A stretch of DNA of 41,013 bases, taken from positions 1-41,013 of IMG/VR virus record IMGVR_UViG_3300006919_000123, one strand, 5' to 3'. The notes beneath the pieces are model-generated. The model had not been told where the DNA came from, ran no database searches, and saw only the letters and a list, made by a program, of their open reading frames with translations. Below are positions 1-5,714 of this stretch, in pieces. This DNA comes from a virus. The position numbers were made by a program, and so were the translations under genes. The stretch's first letter is position 1; each line of letters starts with the position of its first letter.

Positions 1-729
1 CGCACACTAGCAGGCTGGGCTATACCTGACGGCTGGATCGTTTGTTTCACCGGCAACCGTACCTCTGACAAGTCAGGTGCTACCCGTATGCTCTCGCACT
101 TGCTCAACAGGTGCGCGGTGTTTGAGCTTCAGTTTGATGTCAAGGGCTGGGCTGATTGGGCCGCTGACAATGGCGTCAACCCGCTGGCGATTGACTGCGC
201 GATGGCCTACGCCGACGAGGATTTTTTCGCCGACTGCGTCCCCACTGAGGATGGCCCATTTTGCACCCCGCGTTCACTGGTGCGCGCCGCTCAACACCTG
301 ACGGCATTCACAGACTCGGCTGAGTTTGACGGTATCGACATCCCGTATTATGTCGGGGCATTACTCGCCGCTAACATTGGCGAGCGCGCCGCTGGGATGC
401 TGACCCGCCACATTGCGATGGCTGATTTGGTGCCGACTGCGGCTGAGATATTCGCCGACCCGACTGGCGCCAGCGTCCCCGACGCAACGGGCTATCAACT
501 GCTCGCCGCCAACCGCGCCATCAACGCCGCGCACGATGCCGATACCGGCGAGGCGGCACTCGCCTACATTACCCGCCTGCGTCCCGACTTGCAGGTGTCG
601 CTGGGTTCCAAACTGCTCCGCGCCTCAGCGCGCAACGGCTGGGTGCTCACATCGAGTGTCGCTGTCGCGTTCATTCAGAAATTCCACGATCTTTTACCAC
701 TGGCACAAACCGCCGGTATGGAGTTGTAG
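1..729 (+). CDS. AAA+ ATPase, MoxR/CobS-like, C-terminal part (5' truncated)
   Basis: The frame is open from the first base, so this is the 3' end of a gene that starts outside the window. The visible 242 residues begin in the AAA+ core. The string CFTGNRTSDKSG fits a sensor-1 region, LSHLLNRC fits the arginine-finger segment, and the TPRSLVRAAQHL stretch near residue 100 fits sensor 2. Walker A and B must lie upstream. MoxR/CobS-type ATPases remodel protein complexes together with a VWA-domain partner, and such a partner follows 2 bases downstream, so the two probably act as a unit. Family assignment rests on this pattern and the neighbour; the target is unknown. Confidence 0.75.
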   Translation, partial: RTLAGWAIPDGWIVCFTGNRTSDKSGATRMLSHLLNRCAVFELQFDVKGWADWAADNGVNPLAIDCAMAYADEDFFADCVPTEDGPFCTPRSLVRAAQHLTAFTDSAEFDGIDIPYYVGALLAANIGERAAGMLTRHIAMADLVPTAAEIFADPTGASVPDATGYQLLAANRAINAAHDADTGEAALAYITRLRPDLQVSLGSKLLRASARNGWVLTSSVAVAFIQKFHDLLPLAQTAGMEL

Positions 730-731
730 TC

Positions 732-2138
732 ATGCGAGCTAAAGAGCTATTCACCGCAACCGATGATCTCACCACCTCGCGCCGCTTCATTGCGGCGCTG
801 ATCATCCTGCAAGCGAAAGCCCCCGTTCACTACAGTGTGCTACTCGCCACTAAGGTGATCTGGACTCATGCGATCCCAACTGCCGCCACTGACGGCGTCT
901 ACGTTTACATCAACCCTGACTTCTTTCGCGGGTTGGCGTCAGACTCACAGCGTGCATTCTTAATGTTTCACGAGGTGTCACACATCATCCTGCGGCATCC
1001 CCAGCGCGCCAAGGTGTATCAGGATCGCGGGTTCTTCCGCGTTGGCGTTCCGTTCGATCACGCCATTTACAACCGCACCGCCGACTGGATCATCAACTCG
1101 GACGGCATTGCGGCAGGGCTGGAGCCTATCCCGCAGGGATGCTACTCCGACAAATACGGGCGCGATGACCTTGTCGATTCGGTTTACGCCGAGGTGTATC
1201 AAAAGCAGGATGACGATGCCGACGATGACGATGACATCAAAGACGATCCCGCCCCCGATTCCGACGATAGCGATCAGTCTGGCGGCGACTCCGCTCCTGA
1301 CTCAGACGATCAATCCAGTACTGCTGACGAGTCAGACGCAAGCGACGACTCCGGCAAGCCATCCGACCTACCTGACGCGGAGGGCCACGATCACCACCTG
1401 ACGCCCGAGTATGAGGGCACCGACGATGAGCAGGCAGACGCCGCGCAGGCAGACGAGCACGATGTCCGCTCATCAGTCGATGACGGCATCGATCAGATGT
1501 CCGCTGACGGGCGCGACCCTGCACGACTCCCCGAGTCTATACGCGAGGGTTCGCACCGACACCGCCCCAGCAATGCATCCGACACCGATTGGCGTGCAGA
1601 GCTTGCTGATCGGTTCAACCGCGCAGGCGCTGGCGGTCAGGTCACATGGTCTCGCATCCACCGCCGACGATTCGCCACACTGGGTGTGATCAGCCCCACG
1701 TCGATTGGGCAGATTGGCCGCGTATCGCTTGTTATTGACATCTCGGCATCAGTCAGCCGCGACATGCTCAACCGATTCATGACTGAGTCTGCGTCTCTGA
1801 TCGACACGCTTCAGCCGCGTGACGGTGTTGTTGTTGTCTGGACTAATCACAGCTTCCACAGTGCTGACGAGGTCTATTCCGGTGCAGAGCTTCTCGACCT
1901 TGAGGTGCCATGCGGGGGCGGCACTTACATGACCGCTGGTGTCGAGTACCTTGAGGCGAACGGTCTGGAATCTGATCTGGTTATCGTGTTCACCGATGGC
2001 GAGATGTATGACTCCGACTGGGTTTCTCTGGCCGAGCGTGACAATCTGGTTGTCGTGCTCGACAGCGAGCCGGTGCCCTACATTCAGCGGAACATCACCG
2101 CGTCGGGCGCTGACACCATCGTCGCTCAGGCGGCATAA
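732..2138 (+). CDS. VWA-domain protein with N-terminal HExxH metallopeptidase-like domain (DUF2201-like)
   Basis: This 468-residue protein has three parts. The N-terminal domain carries a zincin motif, HEVSH, at residues 80-84, as in the putative metallopeptidase domain of DUF2201 proteins. Residues about 155-265 are a very acidic Asp/Ser-rich linker, like that of CobT-type proteins. The C-terminal part is a VWA-like domain with a MIDAS motif, DISAS, at residues 336-340, and later FTDGEMYDSDW. It starts 2 bases after the AAA+ ATPase gene. VWA proteins paired with MoxR-type ATPases act as adaptors or chaperone partners. Whether the HExxH site is catalytic here is not known. The gene is followed by a strong terminator. 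Confidence 0.85.
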   Translation: MRAKELFTATDDLTTSRRFIAALIILQAKAPVHYSVLLATKVIWTHAIPTAATDGVYVYINPDFFRGLASDSQRAFLMFHEVSHIILRHPQRAKVYQDRGFFRVGVPFDHAIYNRTADWIINSDGIAAGLEPIPQGCYSDKYGRDDLVDSVYAEVYQKQDDDADDDDDIKDDPAPDSDDSDQSGGDSAPDSDDQSSTADESDASDDSGKPSDLPDAEGHDHHLTPEYEGTDDEQADAAQADEHDVRSSVDDGIDQMSADGRDPARLPESIREGSHRHRPSNASDTDWRAELADRFNRAGAGGQVTWSRIHRRRFATLGVISPTSIGQIGRVSLVIDISASVSRDMLNRFMTESASLIDTLQPRDGVVVVWTNHSFHSADEVYSGAELLDLEVPCGGGTYMTAGVEYLEANGLESDLVIVFTDGEMYDSDWVSLAERDNLVVVLDSEPVPYIQRNITASGADTIVAQAA

Positions 2139-2143
2139 CCCAC

Positions 2144-2168
2144 GGGGGCCACGCGCCCCCTTATTTTT
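2144..2168 (+). terminator. Rho-independent terminator after the AAA+/VWA pair
   Basis: A six-base-pair GC stem (GGGGGC at 2144-2149 with GCCCCC at 2155-2160) and a five-base loop are followed by TTATTTTT. It sits 5 bases after the VWA gene stop and should end the upstream transcript. Confidence 0.85.
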
Positions 2169-2177
2169 AACAAGTTA
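2154..2177 (+). repeat. 24-base direct repeat, copy 1
   Basis: The right arm and T-tract of the terminator plus the following AACAAGTTA recur exactly at 2369-2392. This copy ends in the leader of the 55-residue ORF. Confidence 0.85.
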
Positions 2178-2188
2178 GGAGACATCAC

Positions 2189-2356
2189 ATGAAGGAGCGC
2201 ACTGAGATTTTGGGCGAAGAAGAATGGGAGCGGGTTTTTGTTCAGATCAGGCATGATCTGGAAATGGGGCTTTTCCAAGACTTGTTTTCAATGCTGGATC
2301 AAGTGCCCCCGCGCATACTAATCGGATACCTGAGAGAAGGAGATGCAGATGCATAA
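2189..2356 (+). CDS. Small acidic hypothetical protein (55 aa)
   Basis: An ORF of 55 codons with an ATG at 2189 and a TAGGAGA ribosome-binding site 7-12 bases upstream. The product is acidic, with a predicted amphipathic middle (MKERTEILGEEEWERVF at its start) and no recognisable domain. It lies between the terminator and the second copy of a 24-base direct repeat, so the gene is bracketed by the repeat. The good ribosome-binding site and sensible composition support it. Its function is unknown. Confidence 0.6.
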   Translation: MKERTEILGEEEWERVFVQIRHDLEMGLFQDLFSMLDQVPPRILIGYLREGDADA

Positions 2357-2368
2357 ACCAGTGCCATT

Positions 2369-2392
2369 CGCCCCCTTATTTTTAACAAGTTA
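2369..2392 (+). repeat. 24-base direct repeat, copy 2
   Basis: This is an exact copy of 2154-2177. The left arm of the terminator stem is missing here, so it cannot fold as the first copy does. Confidence 0.85.
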
Positions 2393-2420
2393 TGTATAGG
2401 CAAAAAAACCCCACCGCAAA

Positions 2421-2456
2421 CCCCCATGTTTCAGACAGTACCGACTGGGGGATTTT
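2421..2456 (+). terminator. Possible terminator-like hairpin
   Basis: CCCCC at 2421-2425 can pair with GGGGG at 2447-2451. An inner CAGT/ACTG stem has the loop ACCG, and ATTTTT follows. A bulge of about ten bases on the left makes it weaker than the 2144 terminator. It would insulate the downstream early promoter. Confidence 0.45.
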
Positions 2457-2480
2457 TATGATAGTTGTCCCCGTTTATTT

Positions 2481-2530
2481 GATAGAAAAATAAAAAGGGT
2501 TGTTATTTTCTTTTCTATCGATAAACTAAA
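2481..2530 (+). promoter_or_regulatory. Candidate early promoter with overlapping inverted repeat
   Basis: The stretch 2457-2555 is AT-rich and has no gene. GATAGAAAA (2481-2489) is the exact reverse complement of TTTTCTATC (2511-2519), with 21 bases between. A sigma-70-like pair, TTGTTA (2500-2505) and TAAACT (2522-2527) spaced by 16 bases, lies across the right arm. The first gene of the small-gene train starts at 2556. The promoter reading is inference; the inverted repeat is directly visible. Confidence 0.45.
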
Positions 2531-2555
2531 TACGTCTAACTGTAGGAGTGAAGAC

Positions 2556-2822
2556 ATGAAATTATGTAACGAGTGTTTACGAGTTAATGCGCATCATCCC
2601 CATTGCCCCGAGGCCGAGGATGATTCCCCCCAGACCTTTACAATCTGGCAATCAGGGAAGACCTCGGATTTGCGAGTGGAAACCGAAGGCGAGATGCGTC
2701 AGGCCGCAAGAATTCTAGGTTTTGATGCGAAGGTTGTAATTTCCGAGGGAGAGGCTGACATCGTCAAGGATGGGATCGTCTTGGGTGGCTGTTATGTCAA
2801 CGAGGAGTCAGGCTATGAGTGA
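2556..2822 (+). CDS. Small protein with putative zinc-binding N-terminus (88 aa)
   Basis: This is the first gene after the candidate promoter, with TAGGAG 7 bases before the ATG. The first 20 residues hold CNEC, then HPHC, a possible CxxC...HxxC zinc-binding knuckle. The rest looks like a small alpha/beta fold and no known family was recognised. It overlaps the next gene by 8 bases, which suggests translational coupling. Position and size fit an early regulatory or host-takeover protein, but that is inference. Confidence 0.7.
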   Translation: MKLCNECLRVNAHHPHCPEAEDDSPQTFTIWQSGKTSDLRVETEGEMRQAARILGFDAKVVISEGEADIVKDGIVLGGCYVNEESGYE

Positions 2823-3132
2823 TGTTCTTGATTTTAATGGCCGTAAAGCCGCTGAGCTTTTAAAACGGAAGGCCGAGTCAGAGGAAGAGTTTAGGACTCA
2901 ACAGCGCCTAGCAAATGATGTGGGCGTCAATGCGGCACTAGACATGTTTGAGTCTCTCGGAGAGCACGACGTGGACCAAACGGATGCAGGCGTCACTGGA
3001 GCTATGTCTGGCGTGCTCTATACCGTCCTGCGGTTTGTGCTCGATTTCTCCGCAGATGCAGATAAGGCTCGACAGTACGTGAACGCCGCAATGGATGTTG
3101 CTATAGAAAACTACGAAAAGGGGGAGTTATGA
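2815..3132 (+). CDS. Hypothetical alpha-helical protein (105 aa)
   Basis: The ATG at 2815 is preferred over an in-frame ATG at 2770 because CGAGGAG lies 7 bases before it and the overlap with the preceding gene shrinks to 8 bases. The product starts MSDVLDFNGRKAAELLKRKA, with a charged helical first third (EESEEEF-type composition). No signal peptide or membrane segment is seen and no family is recognised. It ends in an ATGA overlap with the next gene, so it is part of one polycistron. Confidence 0.7.
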   Translation: MSDVLDFNGRKAAELLKRKAESEEEFRTQQRLANDVGVNAALDMFESLGEHDVDQTDAGVTGAMSGVLYTVLRFVLDFSADADKARQYVNAAMDVAIENYEKGEL

Positions 3133-3347
3133 ATCAGCAAGACAGAATTCTCGACTACTTGAGAGCAGGCAACACCCTGACAAGACTCAACGCATGGTCT
3201 CAGCTTGGAGTACTGGAGGCACCTGCTCGCATATCAGAGTTGCGCGCTATGGGCCACTACATCAGAACCAAGATGGTCACCGTCAAAAATCGGTACGGCG
3301 ATAAAGTAAGCATTGCCGAGTGGACGATGGGAGGCATCAATGGATAA
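3129..3347 (+). CDS. Helix-turn-helix protein (HTH_39-like, 72 aa)
   Basis: The product starts MNQQDRILDYLRAGNTLT and continues with APARISELRAMGHYI, the pattern of the small phage helix-turn-helix family HTH_39, in which the helix before 'ISELR' is the recognition helix. The length is typical. It starts inside the stop of the previous gene (ATGA). It probably binds DNA and regulates the phage or host, but the target site is not known. The near-palindrome GATAAC-TT-GTTATC at 3343-3356, at this gene's 3' end, could be tested as a site. Confidence 0.75.
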   Translation: MNQQDRILDYLRAGNTLTRLNAWSQLGVLEAPARISELRAMGHYIRTKMVTVKNRYGDKVSIAEWTMGGING

Positions 3348-3513
3348 CTTGTTATCAGTTTGGTTGGGGGCGCTTACGCTCCTGATCATTTTAATCGTGA
3401 CGGGAAGCGGAGACTACGAAGAAGCAGTCGCCGCCGAGCGCCACTACTGTGAAATGGTTGCAAGCAAGGTTTGGCCTGCTTACGACCAGAACATCAACTG
3501 CAATAAGGAGTAG
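3340..3513 (+). CDS. Small membrane protein (57 aa)
   Basis: The ATG at 3340 has GGGAGG 5 bases upstream and is preferred over one at 3313. The product has one strong hydrophobic segment, residues about 4-22 (LLSVWLGALTLLIILIVTG), followed by a charged tail with two cysteines. It probably sits in the inner membrane with the tail on one side. It overlaps the HTH gene by 8 bases. No family was recognised; small membrane proteins are common in early phage operons. Confidence 0.65.
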   Translation: MDNLLSVWLGALTLLIILIVTGSGDYEEAVAAERHYCEMVASKVWPAYDQNINCNKE

Positions 3514-3517
3514 TATT

Positions 3518-3910
3518 ATGGACTATAAATACCCAGAGCAAATTAAAACAAGGCGTCGGTTTTGGACTGAGCAAGAGGACAACATTTTGGCTCACGGCAT
3601 CAGGACTAAAAAGTCTTACAAGCAGATCAGCAAGCTGGTCAACAGGTCCGAGGCCGCATGCACTCAGAGGGCTTTTTACTTGAGGGAGAGCTTCAGCAAA
3701 AACAATGCGATCGCCCGAAAAGTGAGCGTTGAGCCAAAGCCGGTCCCCGCAAAGCCAAAAGCACCAGAGGTGCCAGACCTAATGCTAGACCGAGTGCTCA
3801 ACGCAGAGCGCACGATCCAGCAGATACCAACTTTAACTTTAATATCTGGTGCCAGTGCGATAATCTCATTTACAACGATGATGATTGTCATCCTTGCGGT
3901 GTACGCATGA
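3518..3910 (+). CDS. SANT/Myb-like DNA-binding protein with C-terminal membrane segment (130 aa)
   Basis: The ATG at 3518 has AAGGAG 7 bases upstream. Residues about 12-50 (RRFWTEQEDNIL then SYKQISKLVNRSEAACTQRA) fit a Myb/SANT-like helix-turn-helix. A basic, proline-rich linker follows. The last 25 residues are hydrophobic (ISFTTMMIVILAVYA), so this may be a membrane-tethered DNA-binding protein, an unusual combination. The stop overlaps the next ATG by four bases. The SANT call rests on motif similarity only. Confidence 0.7.
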   Translation: MDYKYPEQIKTRRRFWTEQEDNILAHGIRTKKSYKQISKLVNRSEAACTQRAFYLRESFSKNNAIARKVSVEPKPVPAKPKAPEVPDLMLDRVLNAERTIQQIPTLTLISGASAIISFTTMMIVILAVYA

Positions 3911-4191
3911 GCTGTAGCTATTGCGATATGGACGGCGGGGTTCACTCCCCCGCTTGCCCAGCAATCTACGAGTCAATCGATTTTTGCGGAGTGGGAAAGT
4001 GCGCCGACCTTGAGGCTGGCGCTTACTCTAGATTTCTTAGACGCAAGGGGATTATGAATGGACGACCCAGACGACTACCGGATAGCGGTGCAAGCGGCGA
4101 TGCAAATGGCCGAAAGATTCGGCGAGGATGTGGCGATAATGCGCGACATGTCGGTTTTGTTGCTAAGGGAGGCAGAATCGCCATCCATTGA
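3907..4191 (+). CDS. Cys-rich small ORF, possibly extended by a frameshift (94 aa)
   Basis: It begins at an ATGA overlap. The first 50 residues contain CSYCDMDGGVHSPAC and two later cysteines, a plausible zinc-binding segment echoing the CNEC...HPHC of the first gene of this train. After about residue 50 the composition turns basic and low in hydrophobics, and the frame overlaps the next gene by 134 bases. The second half is probably read in the wrong frame, either after an indel or because of overlapping genes. The N-terminal half is credible and the C-terminal half doubtful. Confidence 0.4.
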   Translation: MSCSYCDMDGGVHSPACPAIYESIDFCGVGKCADLEAGAYSRFLRRKGIMNGRPRRLPDSGASGDANGRKIRRGCGDNARHVGFVAKGGRIAIH

Positions 4192-4246
4192 AATTATTAG
4201 GTGTCCAGCGGCTTTGCGCAGGAAGAAAAACAAAATTTTAGGTTAG
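4058..4246 (+). CDS. Hypothetical helical protein (62 aa)
   Basis: The ATG at 4058 has a strong ribosome-binding site, AAGGGG, about 7 bases upstream. The product (start MDDPDDYRIAVQAAMQMAER) has normal amphipathic-helix composition. It is the last rightward gene before the convergent junction. The product ends in a basic tail. No family was recognised. Confidence 0.6.
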   Translation: MDDPDDYRIAVQAAMQMAERFGEDVAIMRDMSVLLLREAESPSIEIIRCPAALRRKKNKILG

Positions 4247-4266
4247 TCCCACACTCCTAACGGCGA

Positions 4267-4334
4267 GCGGTGGCGTCGGCAAAGTGTCTTGTCAGGGGCT
4301 AACTTGATTGATATGACAAGACGCTATCCACCGC
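4267..4334. other. Long imperfect hairpin at the convergent junction
   Basis: Two stacked stems can form. An outer stem of 7 pairs joins GCGGTGG (4267-4273) to CCACCGC (4328-4334). An inner stem of 12 pairs (one G-T) joins 4283-4294 to 4314-4325, with a 19-base loop and a 9/2-base internal bulge. No T-tract follows on either strand, so it is not a canonical intrinsic terminator. The rest of the 4247-4334 gap shows nothing else. It lies exactly where two transcripts meet. Confidence 0.6.
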
Positions 4335-4457
4335 CTACCCAAACATCCAAAACGAAAGCGCGCCGACAGCAGTCGCCGACAGCAAAAAACCCACGATCAA
4401 CCCCATCATCACCCACGCCGCACCTACCAAGAGCGGTCCCGTCAGATCACTTCCCAT
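4335..4457 (-). CDS. Small membrane protein (40 aa)
   Basis: A leftward ORF starting at the ATG at 4457 (an in-frame ATG at 4463 is an alternative), with GGGGG a few bases upstream. The product has one transmembrane helix of about 25 residues (LLVGAAWVMMGLIVGFLLSA) with a short charged N-terminus. It follows the nuclease gene on the same strand by 31 bases. The stop abuts the hairpin at 4267-4334. A codon sense check is impossible at this size, so confidence is moderate. Confidence 0.45.
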   Translation of the reverse strand: MGSDLTGPLLVGAAWVMMGLIVGFLLSATAVGALSFWMFG

Positions 4458-4488
4458 CCTCATCCCCCTTCAGTATCTCAACCGCACC

Positions 4489-4947
4489 TCACTCCCAGCA
4501 GGACTTTAAGTACCCAAGAAGATCGGTCATTGGCCTGAGTTCTCTGTACTTCATCTTCCCCGCGTCAGCGTGCTCTTCAAAAGGGCCATCCTTATCTCCC
4601 TTCCGCACCCTCTGGCAATCTCGCCAAAAATCGACCTTACCAATCCACCCCATTGCTGTTGGCCTGTCATCTGTAACACTGTAAAAAACATAAACATGGC
4701 ACTCGTATAGCTCTTGATCGCAGGTAACATGCGCATCCTGAAAATGAAATGGCGGCACATTTCTCTTTTTGGCCTTCACGTCAATGCCAACCATGCGGCC
4801 AGATATATCCATTACCGAGAAATCATACGGACCCTTATCACAAGCAGACCATGCATGCTGTACACTGCTGGCAATCAAGAATCGCGAAAACTCCATTTCA
4901 GCAAGAGTGCCTACATGCTGGCCCTCGCCGTTTTCGCAAATCGTCAT
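4489..4947 (-). CDS. PD-(D/E)XK-like nuclease (putative)
   Basis: The ATG at 4947 is chosen because the longer option (5007) uses TTG and overlaps the DUF3310 gene by 47 bases. The 152-residue product carries GTLAEMEFSRFL near the N-terminus, then GPYDFSVMD, then VGIDVKAKK. This order (Glu in helix 1, Asp in a beta-hairpin, D-x-K) fits the core of PD-(D/E)XK nucleases of the restriction-endonuclease or resolvase type. It sits downstream of DUF3310 and primase-helicase genes, which fits DNA processing. The catalytic reading is inference from motifs; the exact subfamily is unknown. Confidence 0.6.
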   Translation of the reverse strand: MTICENGEGQHVGTLAEMEFSRFLIASSVQHAWSACDKGPYDFSVMDISGRMVGIDVKAKKRNVPPFHFQDAHVTCDQELYECHVYVFYSVTDDRPTAMGWIGKVDFWRDCQRVRKGDKDGPFEEHADAGKMKYRELRPMTDLLGYLKSCWE

Positions 4948-4960
4948 GCGGTTAAAGCGT

Positions 4961-5182
4961 TTACCCGTTCCCAGACTTTTCACATTCAAACTCCAGCAGT
5001 AAATCAATGTAATGTTTTGCCTTTAACAAGTCAGCAGTACCGTCCTTGTCTCGCCACCGTGTAACGTACTTAATCACAGCATGCTCGCAGACCCCCAACT
5101 CATTCTGCAAGGCATACTCTAGCGGTTGGATCTTCAGCCGTTTGTAATGATCCCCTCCGACTTGATCGTCAAAACTACTCAC
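4961..5182 (-). CDS. DUF3310 family protein (73 aa)
   Basis: The product (start MSSFDDQVGGDHYKRLKIQP) has the DUF3310 pattern: DQVGGDHYK, then LEYALQNELGVCEHAVIKYVTRWRDK, then DLLKAKHYIDLLLE. These small proteins are widespread in phages, often beside nucleotide metabolism and replication genes; their function is unsettled. The start is GTG at 5182, within the stop of the upstream gene. It lies 13 bases before the nuclease start, so the two are probably co-translated. Confidence 0.85.
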   Translation of the reverse strand: MSSFDDQVGGDHYKRLKIQPLEYALQNELGVCEHAVIKYVTRWRDKDGTADLLKAKHYIDLLLEFECEKSGNG

Positions 5183-5714
5183 CCCTCAGTCTCCTAAGCG
5201 GGTTCCTGCCGCCAGCCAACCGCCTCTCTGACAGCCAATCCAGCCCTTGTTTGAAGGCGCTCATCTTCTTGAGGTCACCCGACACATCCCAGTTGTGAAG
5301 CACCACCTCTTCTATTAAATATCTGTGATACTCGCCATACCTCTGGCCAACGAGGTCAAGCGTGCGCCCGTACCTCATCAGAGTTTCGTTGGCCATCGAA
5401 TCCTTGGCCCTCTCACCAGAGGACGGCTCAAAATTCAAAGCCTTGGTGAACATGCCTGCCTGAGCCGCCTGAGACATAACGTACTCGGCGGCTTGATGTT
5501 GAGATAGTGAGAGCAAGCCGTCCATTAGGTATCGATCAACAAGACACTGGTCCATCACCTTGGCCCGAGGCATGTTACCGCCCTCGACCATTACCGAGTG
5601 GCGCTGGTATATTTCCTTCGTCCCGAGGTCTGTGTGTGACTTGTCAGACGTAGTGGGATTCCCCGGACGGCTCCGGGGGTGGCCCTTTGTGTGTAACATG
5701 TTATCAGAACTCAT
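5175..5714 (-). CDS. Hypothetical protein downstream of primase-helicase (179 aa)
   Basis: The ATG at 5714 is chosen because GGGAGG lies 6 bases upstream and it overlaps the helicase stop by 11 bases (ATGAGTTCTGA); a longer frame reaches 5804 without a good site. The first 50 residues are polar and probably disordered. The rest is predicted helical, with a basic C-terminus (RRLAGGRNPLRRLRGE). The position right after the primase-helicase suggests a replication accessory protein, but nothing in the sequence shows which. Confidence 0.7.
   Translation of the reverse strand: MSSDNMLHTKGHPRSRPGNPTTSDKSHTDLGTKEIYQRHSVMVEGGNMPRAKVMDQCLVDRYLMDGLLSLSQHQAAEYVMSQAAQAGMFTKALNFEPSSGERAKDSMANETLMRYGRTLDLVGQRYGEYHRYLIEEVVLHNWDVSGDLKKMSAFKQGLDWLSERRLAGGRNPLRRLRGE

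Noticed and set aside
4289-4684. Rightward Pro/Ser/Thr-rich frame opposite the nuclease
   Set aside because: It overlaps the leftward nuclease and small membrane ORF, has no ribosome-binding site of note, and low-complexity composition typical of an antisense frame.
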